Of a stretch of 64,000 nucleotides of DNA, positions 1-7,800 are shown piece after piece. The notes beneath the pieces were generated by a model that had not been told where the DNA came from, ran no database searches, and saw only the letters and a list, made by a program, of their open reading frames with translations. Source of the DNA: Herbiconiux moechotypicola (GTDB lineage Bacteria > Actinomycetota > Actinomycetes > Actinomycetales > Microbacteriaceae); assembly GCF_024979255.1 (NCBI RefSeq), contig NZ_JANLCN010000007.1:1-64000 (forward strand). The letters run 5' to 3'. The translations under genes and the position numbers were made by a program. Within the stretch, counting starts at the first letter, position 1. Every line of letters begins with the position of its first letter.

Positions 1-47
1 ACTTCGCCACCCCAGCTGAGATCATCGAACCCTACCTGTTGCACTGA
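1..47 (+). CDS. C-terminal end of a gene truncated by the window edge
   Basis: Frame 3 is open from the first base and encodes 14 residues ending in EPYLLH before a TGA at 45-47. The next gene begins about 115 bases later on the same strand. Too little is present to name a family, and the call rests only on the open frame and its position. Confidence 0.3.
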   Translation, partial: FATPAEIIEPYLLH

Positions 48-161
48 CCACTAGAGACCACCCCCGGAGGAGGGCACCTATTGACGTGTCGATGGTGGCG
101 ACGCGGATGCGCGGGCGAGCGCGCACGCGGGTGCGCGCCGGGGAGTGGGCATACTGGAGTG

Positions 162-1037
162 GTGAGTTCTGTGACGCCACCGCTCGGTCTGCTGCTCGAC
201 GTCGACGGGCCCATCGCCAGCCCGGTGACCCGCACCATCGCGATTCCCTCCATCGCCGCCGACCTCGTGGCGCTCGCCAACGCGGGCGTGCCGGTCGTGT
301 TCAACACGGGGCGCTCGGACGAGTTCTTGCAGGGCGAGGTGGTCGGCCCGCTGGTCGAGGGCGGGCTGCGCGACGAAGCGCGGGTGTTCGGCGTGTGCGA
401 GAAGGGCGCCGTGTGGTTTCGCATCACCCCTGAGGGCGTGGGCGACCTGACCGTCGACGACTCCCTCCTGGTGCCCAGCCAACTCCGCGAGCAGATCGCC
501 CGCCTCGTGGCCGAGCAGTTCGCCGACTCGATGTTCTTCGACGACACCAAGCGCACCATGGTCTCGGTCGAGCAGCGCACCGACGTCGACTCCGACCACT
601 ATCTCGGGGTGCAGCCCGACTTCGACCGCGCGGTGCTCGATCTGTGCAGAACCGACGACATCGGCGCCCTGTGGAGGAGTGAACGGCACCCGGCCGCCGA
701 CGGCAGCATCCGTTACCGTCTCGACCCCTCGATCATCTCCACCGACATCGAGTCGGTGCGCGTGGGCAAAGACCTCGGCGCAGAGCGCGCGCTCGACCTG
801 GTCGCCGCGACGGGTGCCGTCCCGACCCTGTGGCGCACGGTGGGCGACTCCCGGGGCGACTACGCCATGGCCGACTGGATGCACGGCCGCGGGTTCGACG
901 TCGCCCACGTCGACGTGCGCCCCGCCGAGGGCGTGCCCGAGAAGCCCTACGACGTGCTCACCGAGTCCGGCGTCGTGAACGACGCCGCGGGCGCCGTCTT
1001 CCTCCGCCGCTGGGCCGTCGAGCACGTCGGCGCCTGA
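162..1037 (+). CDS. HAD-superfamily hydrolase
   Basis: A predicted cytoplasmic phosphatase of about 291 residues. HAD motif I is DVDG (Asp13, Asp15), motif II is FNTGRS near residue 46, a motif III lysine lies in VRVGKDLG, and motif IV is GDSRGDY with acidic metal ligands. The Cof/sucrose-phosphatase-like layout suggests a phosphomonoesterase; the substrate is unknown. The GTG at 162 is chosen because a -10-like CATACT (150-155) lies 6 nt upstream, as in other genes here that look leaderless. GTG at 171, with GGAG at 156-159, is the alternative. It is monocistronic, and its 3' end converges on ybaK. Confidence 0.8.
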   Translation: MSSVTPPLGLLLDVDGPIASPVTRTIAIPSIAADLVALANAGVPVVFNTGRSDEFLQGEVVGPLVEGGLRDEARVFGVCEKGAVWFRITPEGVGDLTVDDSLLVPSQLREQIARLVAEQFADSMFFDDTKRTMVSVEQRTDVDSDHYLGVQPDFDRAVLDLCRTDDIGALWRSERHPAADGSIRYRLDPSIISTDIESVRVGKDLGAERALDLVAATGAVPTLWRTVGDSRGDYAMADWMHGRGFDVAHVDVRPAEGVPEKPYDVLTESGVVNDAAGAVFLRRWAVEHVGA

Positions 1038-1042
1038 GGTGC

Positions 1043-1086
1043 GGGGCTGAGGTGCGAGCTTGAGGCGCCACGCCGGCCTCAGCCCC
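1043..1086. terminator. Bidirectional terminator hairpin
   Basis: Perfect 10-bp inverted repeat GGGGCTGAGG (1043-1052) and CCTCAGCCCC (1077-1086) between the convergent HAD and ybaK genes. The right arm runs into the last codons of ybaK. There is no clear T tract. Confidence 0.5.
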
Positions 1087-1579
1087 TCCTGATCACCCCG
1101 GTCGTACCGCCCACGGCCCGCACCAGGTCGGCCGGCGCGATCTCCAGGTCGAATCCCCGCCTCCCGCCCGACACGAACACCGTCTCGTACCCGAGTGCGC
1201 TCTCGTCGACCACGGTCGCCAGCCGCGTCTTCTGTCCGACAGGCGAGATGCCGCCCACCACGTAACCCGTCTTGCGCTCGGCCACGGCGGGGTCGGCCAT
1301 CGACGCCTTCTTCGCCCCGAGCTCCGCCGCGAGCGCCTTGAGGTCGAGCTGGTCGGCCACCGACACCACGCCCACGCCGAGCCCCGCATCCGTCTCCACC
1401 AGGAGGGTCTTGAACACCCGCCCCTGCTCGACACCGAGTTCGCGGGCGGCCTCGGCGCCGAAGTCGGTGCTGCCGGCACGATGCTCGTACACGTGCGGCA
1501 CGAAGTCGATGCCCGCCGCCACCAGGGCGAGCGTGGCGGCCGTCGACGGTGACGCCGCCTTGCCCTTGCGCGCGGCCAT
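1079..1579 (-). CDS. ybaK: Cys-tRNA(Pro)/Cys-tRNA(Cys) deacylase, YbaK/EbsC family
   Basis: A 166-residue trans-editing enzyme of the YbaK/ProX fold, which hydrolyses cysteine mischarged on tRNA(Pro). Family signatures are the conserved lysine in VFKTL (Lys57), VSVADQLDLK, and the glycine-rich loop GGISPVG (109-115). Its length equals the usual single-domain protein. The start ATG overlaps the stop of the upstream esterase gene (TGATG), so the two are probably translationally coupled. It converges with the HAD gene and shares its terminator. No key residue appears to be missing. Confidence 0.88.
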   Translation of the reverse strand: MAARKGKAASPSTAATLALVAAGIDFVPHVYEHRAGSTDFGAEAARELGVEQGRVFKTLLVETDAGLGVGVVSVADQLDLKALAAELGAKKASMADPAVAERKTGYVVGGISPVGQKTRLATVVDESALGYETVFVSGGRRGFDLEIAPADLVRAVGGTTGVIRRG

Positions 1580-2277
1580 CAGCTCTGTGCAGCGGTCGCG
1601 ATCGGCAGGGACGAGGTGAGGAACTCCGACACGTCGGCGAGCTCGTCGAGCGAGATGGAGTGGGCGATGCCCGGGTAGCGCCGCTCGGTCGCGGTCGCGT
1701 GCCCGGCGAGGAAGGCCTCGGTGCGCCCGACGGCCTCGGCGGTCATGGCCGGATCGTCGAGGTCGCGCCCCCAGAAGATCGGCGGCCGCCGGCCGGCCAG
1801 CACCTCGTCGCCGGCCACCTCGCCCACCCCCACGACCCCCGAGAGATCGACGGCGGCGGCGAACCGGTGCGGTGCGGCCCGCAGCAGCTCCATCGACATC
1901 ATGCCGCCCTGCGAGAAGCCGAGTCCCGCCACCGCGGTCGGCGCGCCGTGCTCACTCTCCACGCGGTCGAGCCAGCCCAGGACGGCGGCGACGGCCGCGT
2001 CGACGGATGCGCGTGAAGGCGGCCCGGGCACGGTGAGGTCGAACCAGGTCCAGCCGCCCATGTTCCATGGTGCAGCCGAGAGGGGCGCACGCAATGAGGC
2101 GTACACGGCTCCGGCCGGCAGGTGCGGCCATCGCGTGGGCAGGTCTGCCTCGTGCGACCCGCGCCCGTGCATCACGATCACGAGCGGCTGACTCGCCAGT
2201 CGCTCCGAGCGTTCCTCCCACGGCACCGACCACACCACCGCGGCGTCATCGATCTGCACCTGGTCGTACTCGCTCAT
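1579..2277 (-). CDS. Alpha/beta hydrolase, phospholipase/carboxylesterase type
   Basis: About 232 residues with an esterase fold. The oxyanion region is MHGRGSHE, the nucleophile elbow is GFSQG (Ser122), acidic residues lie in RDLDDP (about 172-175), and the catalytic histidine is in GIAHSIS (His206). This is the serine esterase/phospholipase family; the substrate is not inferable. The ATG at 2277 is chosen because GGGAG lies 5 nt upstream; the frame runs further upstream without a better start. It is first in a two-gene unit with ybaK (1-nt overlap) and divergent from the YjbR-like gene at 2402. Confidence 0.82.
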   Translation of the reverse strand: MSEYDQVQIDDAAVVWSVPWEERSERLASQPLVIVMHGRGSHEADLPTRWPHLPAGAVYASLRAPLSAAPWNMGGWTWFDLTVPGPPSRASVDAAVAAVLGWLDRVESEHGAPTAVAGLGFSQGGMMSMELLRAAPHRFAAAVDLSGVVGVGEVAGDEVLAGRRPPIFWGRDLDDPAMTAEAVGRTEAFLAGHATATERRYPGIAHSISLDELADVSEFLTSSLPIATAAQS

Positions 2278-2401
2278 CGTGCTCCCGTCGGGTTCTGGGT
2301 CTGGGTCTCCTGCGAATCTAACAGCCCTGGCGGGCGCCGCGCGGGCGACGGGTGAGTGCCGGCCGGTGGCGTCCCCGCCGCGGCGGCGGTAGCCTCCAGA
2401 C

Positions 2402-2785
2402 ATGCAGCACCCACGACTGTTCGAGGCCGCCGACCCGATCGTGGCCCGGGTGCGCGAGATCTGCTCCGACTACCCCGAGATGGCCGAGGTCGAGGCCTGG
2501 GGAAGGCCCACGTTCCGGGCGGGCAAGAAGATCTTCGTGGTGGTGGGCGCGATGATGGACCGCCCGCACACGCTCGTGTTCAAGCCGCAGCGCGATGAGC
2601 ATCCCGCCCTCTCCGAGCGCGACGACGTGTTCGTTCCGCCCTACTTCGGTCCGGGCGGCTGGCTGGCCCTCGACCTCGACGAGCGCACCGACTGGGAGTT
2701 CGCGGCCGAGCTCATCGACAGTTCATACCGTCAGGTGGCCCTGAAGCGCCAGATCGCCGCGCTCGACGCCGCCGGCCTCCGCTGA
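2402..2785 (+). CDS. MmcQ/YjbR family protein
   Basis: A 127-residue protein of the MmcQ/YjbR (CyaY-like fold) family. Seen are the typical acidic N-terminal helix, EVEAWGRPTFRAGKKIF, the central FVPPYFGPGGWLALDL segment and a C-terminal helix ending SYRQVALKR. Members are proposed DNA-binding proteins, but the function is not established. There is no Shine-Dalgarno. A -10-like TAGCCT at 2390-2395 lies 6 nt before the ATG, suggesting a leaderless transcript. Its 3' end faces the SpoIIE phosphatase gene 36 nt away. Confidence 0.85.
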   Translation: MQHPRLFEAADPIVARVREICSDYPEMAEVEAWGRPTFRAGKKIFVVVGAMMDRPHTLVFKPQRDEHPALSERDDVFVPPYFGPGGWLALDLDERTDWEFAAELIDSSYRQVALKRQIAALDAAGLR

Positions 2786-2821
2786 GCGGCGACCGCACCA
2801 CCGCCCGGAGGGCTGTCGTGC

Positions 2822-4003
2822 TCAGTGGCGCCGCACCCGCACGATGCACACGTCGTCGGGAGGGGCGGAGCGGCCGCTGCGCCGCAGGATGAGGCTCTCG
2901 ACGGCTTCGGCGAGCCGGGGTGCCGAACCCAGGTCGGCCAGGTCGGTGAGCAGGGCGGACAGGGTGCCGTCGCCGAGTTCGAGCATGCCGTCGCTCACCA
3001 CCATGAGGGTGTCCCCCGCCTCCAGCGTCACCGTGCCCACCTGCCAGGAGTCGACCGGGTTCAGCCCGAATGGCTGGTTGTTGGCGGAGAGGAGCGCGCT
3101 CCGCCCGTCGGGCCGGAGATGCGCCGCGAGGCCGTGACCGGCGTCGATGTAGGCGACGTGGCCGTCGGCCAGCTCGAGGTGGGCGTGGAACAGGGTGGAG
3201 AACGCCTCCGCCGCCGCGAACTCCTCGTCGAGGGCCACCGCAGCTGTCGCCACGCGCGACTCCACGCATCCGGGTTCGGTCACCACGCTCGTCTTCAGCG
3301 CACCCCGGATGGTGGCGGCGAGCAGGGCCGCACCCGTGCCCTTGCCCATCACGTCGCCGAGGGTGAGCGCGACGCCGGTGGCGTCGGACCGCCAGTCGTA
3401 GAAGTCGCCGCCCACGTCGTGCGAGGCGATGAGGATGCCGTCGACGTCGTAGCCCGGCACGTCGAGCTTCACCGGTGGCTGGAGGGCGCGCTGCACGTCG
3501 CGGGCGCGCTGCGACTCGCGCTCCGCGGCGAGCTCGGCCTCGACCCAGCTCACGATGCGCGAGATGTTCTGCAACTCGGCGCCGCTGAAGCTGCGAGGAC
3601 GCGGGTCGGCCAGCGCGAACACGCCGATGCGCTCGCCCCCGGCCGCGTGCAGGGGCGACACGGCGAACGAGCGCAGGAAGGGTGCGGCCACCACGGACGG
3701 GTGGTCGTGGAACCGTGCGTCGGAGCTGCCGTCCTCCACCACCACGGGCTCGCCGCTCATGAGGGCGGCCTCGGTGAAGCTGCCCTGCAACGGGATGCGC
3801 ACCGCGTCGCCCAGCCCCACACTGGCCTTGATGATGAGGTCGGAGTCGTCGGCGATGGCGATCGCCGCCTGGTTCATGCCGAAGAAGTCGGCCACCATGG
3901 TGAGGTAACCCACGAAGCGCGACTCGAGTTCGCTGTCGAGAAGGCCGTACGCCTCGAGTGCCGCGACGCGTTCGGCGTCGTGCCCGATCCTCGTCGCCGC
4001 CAC
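2822..4003 (-). CDS. GAF domain PP2C-type (SpoIIE/RsbU) serine phosphatase
   Basis: About 393 residues. An N-terminal GAF domain (roughly 20-165, with FFGMNQAAIAIADD and GEPVVVEDGSSDARF) is followed by a SpoIIE-type PP2C domain. The metal-binding aspartates lie in HDVGGDFYDW and TLGDVMGKGTGAALLAA, and SDGMLE is near the C-terminus. Relatives dephosphorylate anti-sigma-factor antagonists in partner-switching stress responses; no such partner gene lies nearby. GTG at 4003 is preferred because AAGG lies 6 nt upstream. An in-frame GTG at 4066 would add 21 low-complexity residues. It follows nei2 on the same strand and may be cotranscribed with lhr-nei2. Confidence 0.85.
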   Translation of the reverse strand: MAATRIGHDAERVAALEAYGLLDSELESRFVGYLTMVADFFGMNQAAIAIADDSDLIIKASVGLGDAVRIPLQGSFTEAALMSGEPVVVEDGSSDARFHDHPSVVAAPFLRSFAVSPLHAAGGERIGVFALADPRPRSFSGAELQNISRIVSWVEAELAAERESQRARDVQRALQPPVKLDVPGYDVDGILIASHDVGGDFYDWRSDATGVALTLGDVMGKGTGAALLAATIRGALKTSVVTEPGCVESRVATAAVALDEEFAAAEAFSTLFHAHLELADGHVAYIDAGHGLAAHLRPDGRSALLSANNQPFGLNPVDSWQVGTVTLEAGDTLMVVSDGMLELGDGTLSALLTDLADLGSAPRLAEAVESLILRRSGRSAPPDDVCIVRVRRH

Positions 4004-4091
4004 CGTCACCCCTTGTCTTCGTGCCTTCGAGCCCCGCCGTCCCGCCCCCGTCGACGACTCGGCCACCGACCAGCGTACGCCGTGCGGGAGC

Positions 4092-4880
4092 TCAGCTCTG
4101 ACAGGTGGGGCACCAGTACGTGATGCGCCTGGTCAGCTCGGTGGCGCCGAGCTCCCCGCTCCGGATTCGCGTCCCGCAGCGCAGGCACGGGCGCCCTTCG
4201 CGCCCGTAGACGTAGGTGCGCCGGCCCGGTCTCAGGTCGCCGGTGGTGGTGCGTTCGACGCGGTCGCGATTGGCCACGATCAGGCGCCGGCCGAGCGCGA
4301 CGAGCGCCTCGAGGTCGGCCACCTCGTCGACGGGGCGCTGCGGCAGCACGCCGCGCAAGAAGCAGAGCTCGTTCACGTACACGTTTCCGAGCCCCGCGAG
4401 GTTGCGCTGGTCGAGCAGCGCCACGTCGATCTCGCGGCCGCCGTCGGTGCGCAGACGGCTGGCCGCCTCCGACACTTCGGCCTCGCTCCAGCTCGGCGAG
4501 AGCACGTCGGGACCGAGGTGCCCCACCGCCTCGTCTTCGTCGTCGCGCCGCACGAGCTCCACCACGCCGAGGTCGAAGCCCACCACGACCCACTCGGCGT
4601 TCTCGAGCACCGCCCTGGCCTGGTAGGCGGGCCGCCGCCACCGCGATCCGTGCCGGTACACGTGCCAGGCGCCCTCCATCTTGAGATGGGTGTGCAGCGT
4701 GTGCTCGCCGATCCGCGTGAGCAGGTGCTTCCCACGGGAGACCACCTCGTCGACGGTCTCCCCGCGGAGGTCGGCGGATGCGAGCCGCGGCACCCGCAGG
4801 TCGAAGACGGTGAGCGGCCGGCCGGCCAGGGCCTGGTTCAGGTGCTCCGCCGTGCGGAAGACGGTGTCGCCCTCAGGCAC
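4092..4880 (-). CDS. Endonuclease VIII-like DNA glycosylase (Nei2 type)
   Basis: A 262-residue Fpg/Nei family bifunctional glycosylase/AP lyase for oxidised bases. The catalytic N-terminus Pro2-Glu3 (MPEGDTV) and Lys51 (RGKHLL) are present. The H2TH region is LLDQRNLAGLGNVYVNELCF (about 155-174), and a C-terminal Cys4 zinc finger has CLRC and CPTC. The start follows from the need for Pro2 after Met removal. It overlaps the end of lhr by 8 nt, so the two repair genes form one unit; lhr next to nei2 is a familiar actinobacterial arrangement. The sequence resembles mycobacterial Nei2 more than Fpg (MutM). Confidence 0.9.
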   Translation of the reverse strand: MPEGDTVFRTAEHLNQALAGRPLTVFDLRVPRLASADLRGETVDEVVSRGKHLLTRIGEHTLHTHLKMEGAWHVYRHGSRWRRPAYQARAVLENAEWVVVGFDLGVVELVRRDDEDEAVGHLGPDVLSPSWSEAEVSEAASRLRTDGGREIDVALLDQRNLAGLGNVYVNELCFLRGVLPQRPVDEVADLEALVALGRRLIVANRDRVERTTTGDLRPGRRTYVYGREGRPCLRCGTRIRSGELGATELTRRITYWCPTCQS

Positions 4881-7800
4881 GAAGCCTCAGCCCCCGGGGC
4901 GTGGCGGTGAACCCGGCGGCCTCGAGGGCGCGCCCGGTGGGGGTGCCGAGCACGAAGTCGCCGTCGGCCTTCTCCACCGACAGCCGGTCGATGCGGCCGG
5001 CGCGCACCGCATCGGCCAGCGAGGCGGCCGCGGCCGTGAGCGTCTGCTCGTCGGCCGTGAAGGTGAGTGCGGTCTTGCCGCCGCGCTCGAGGTAGAGCAC
5101 CAGCTCGCCGGCCACCAGGGTGACGAGGGCTCCCGCCTTGCGGCCGGGGCGATGCCCCTCCGTCTCGGGCCAGGGCAGCGCGGCGCCGAAGGGGTTGGCC
5201 GGGTCGGTGGCGGCGAGGGTGAGCGCACCGTCGCTCGCGAGCCGATCGCGACTGGCGGTCTCGGGCCGGCCCAGCGCATCCGGAGCGAAGGCGCGCAGCC
5301 GGTCGACCGTGCCGCCGGTGGCGAACTGGGCGGCGCCGAGTGTCTCGACGAAGTAGCCGCGGCGGCAGCGGCCCGACTCCTCGAACTGGCTGAGCACGCG
5401 GTACATCTGCGCGAAGCCGCCGGGCACGCGCTCGGCCATCACCGAGCCCCGGGTGACCAGGCCGTACCGGTCGAGCAGCAGTTCGGCGGTGGCGTGGGCG
5501 CGGAGCGTCGGGTCGGCGACGGGCTCGGGCAGCAGCGACCACCGGCCGCCCGCGGTGGGAGGGCCCACCCTGGTCTGCATGGTGGCGCGCAGTGCGGAGC
5601 GGCCGCGGTAGAGGCGGGTGCGGGCGGGTGCCCGGCGGGTGGCATGACTCGAGGTGCCGGAGCCCGTGAGGCTCCGCAGCGGGGCCACGGTGTCGTTGGT
5701 GACGAGCCCGGCCCACACGAGGTCCCAGAGCGCGGCGACGATCGCCTTGTCGTCGGCGGCGACCCCGGCGGGGCCGTCTGCGCCGACCTCGAGCTCGGCC
5801 GTCACGCGGTCGGCGAGGGAGCGGAAGAAGTAGGCACCCCCTCGGCCGAGCGCGTCGATCAGCGCGCGATGCACCGGGGTGGCGTCGAACTCCTCGGCCG
5901 CCGTGGCGGTCACCGGCAGGGTGTCGGCGGTGTGCAGCACGACCCAGCCGTCGTTGCCCGGCAGAGAGCCGCGACCGGTCCAGAGCACCTCGCCCGAGGC
6001 GGTGAGCTCGTCGAGCAGGGCGGGACTGTAGTCGCGCACCCGGGCCGGCAGCACCAGGGTCTCCCAGGCCGAGGCGGGCACCGGCACCCCGGCGAGCTGG
6101 TCGATCACGGTGAGCACACCGTCGGCCCCGCGGAGCGAGCCGCCCACGTGCTGCCACGCCGGCAGGAACCGGGCGAGCGTCTCGGTGGGCACCGGCTCGA
6201 CCTCGTGCCGAAGGGCGGCGAGAGATCTGCTGCGCAGGCGCCGCAGCACCTCGGCGTCGCACCACTCGGTGCCGCCGGCCTCGCCCAGCCGGTTCTCCTC
6301 GTCGGCCAGGCCGGTGGGCCGGAACTCGCCCTCCACCACGCGGCGGTCGGCCACCAGGCGCCGCAGGGCGTCGGCCACGACGGCGGTGCCGAGCCCGAAC
6401 CTCCCGGCCACCTCCGAGACGAGGAACGGTCCGTGCGTGCGTGCGTACCGGCTCACCAGGTCGAGCACGGGATGCTCGACGGGGGCGATGAAGGCCTCGG
6501 GCACGCCGATCGGCACGGGCACACCCAGCGCGTCGCGCAGGCGGCCGGCGTCTTCGACGGCGATCCACCACTGCCGGCCGGCGAAGGTGACCGTGAGGGC
6601 GCGCTTGTGAACGGCCAGGCTCTCCAGGGCGGCGGTCACGTCGAAGTCGAGGCAGCGGGCGACGACCTCGTCGTGCGTGAGCGGGCCGAGCATCCTGAGC
6701 AGGTCGGCGACGCCCTCGGCATCGCGGGCGCGCCGCTCGGGGGCGAGGCGCTGCAGTTCGAGCTCGGTCTGCTCGATGACCGCCGGGTCGAGCAGCTCGC
6801 GCAGCTCGGCGCGCCCCAGGAGCTCGGCGAGGAGTGTCGGGTCGAGGGAGAGCGCCGCGGCTCGGCGTTCGGCCAGCGGCGAGTCGCCCTCGTAGACGAA
6901 CGAGGCCACATACCCGAACAGCAGCGACCGCGCGAATGGGGACGGTTCGACGGTCTCGACCTCGGTCACCCGGATGCGGCGCGACTCCAGGTCGCGGGCC
7001 AGGGCGAGCAGGGAGGGGAGGTCGTAGACGTCTTGGAGGCACTCCCGCACCGTCTCGAGGATGATCGGGAAGCTCGGGTATTTGCGGGCCACTTCGAGCA
7101 GTTGGGCGGAGCGCTGGCGCTGCTGCCAGAGCGGCGACCGTCGTCCGGGGTTCTGGCGGGGGAGCAGCAGCGCCCGGGCCGCGTTCTCGCGGAAGCGTGA
7201 GGCGAACAGCGCCGAACCGCCCACCTCGTCGGTCACGAGCTGTTCGAGCTCGTCGGGCTCGAACAGGAACAGCTCGGCCGAGGGCGGTTCGCTCTCGGTG
7301 TCGGGCAGGCGCACCACGATGCCGTCGTCGCTCGCGACGGCGTTGGCGTCGACGCCGAGACGCTCCCGGATGCGCGCCCCGACGGCGAGCGCCCACGGGG
7401 AGTGCACCTGCATGCCGTACGGGGAATGCAAGACCATCCGCCAGTCGCCGAGCTCGTCGCGGAAGCGCTCCACCACGAGGGTGCGATCGCTCGGCACCGC
7501 GCCGGTGGCCTCGTTCTGTTCGGCCACGAAGGTGGTGAGGTTCGTGGCGGCGCGCTCGTCGAGTCCGGCCTCGACGGCGATCGCGGCCGCCTGCTCCGCA
7601 TCCGCGGCCGCCACCGTGCGGGTGAACGCGCCAATCGCCCTGCCGAGCTCGGCAGGGCGGCCGATGCCCTCGCCGCGCCAGAACGGCAGCCTCCCCGGTT
7701 GCCCGAAGGCGGGCGTCACCAGCACCCGGTCGTGCGTGATCTCGTGGATGCGCCAGCTCGTCGCCCCCAGCGCGAACACGTCGCCGACGCGCGATTCGTA

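Noticed and set aside
4681-7200. Long plus-strand frame antisense to lhr
   Set aside because: Composition is Gly/Arg/Ala/His-rich with no domain; it is a shadow of the helicase gene.
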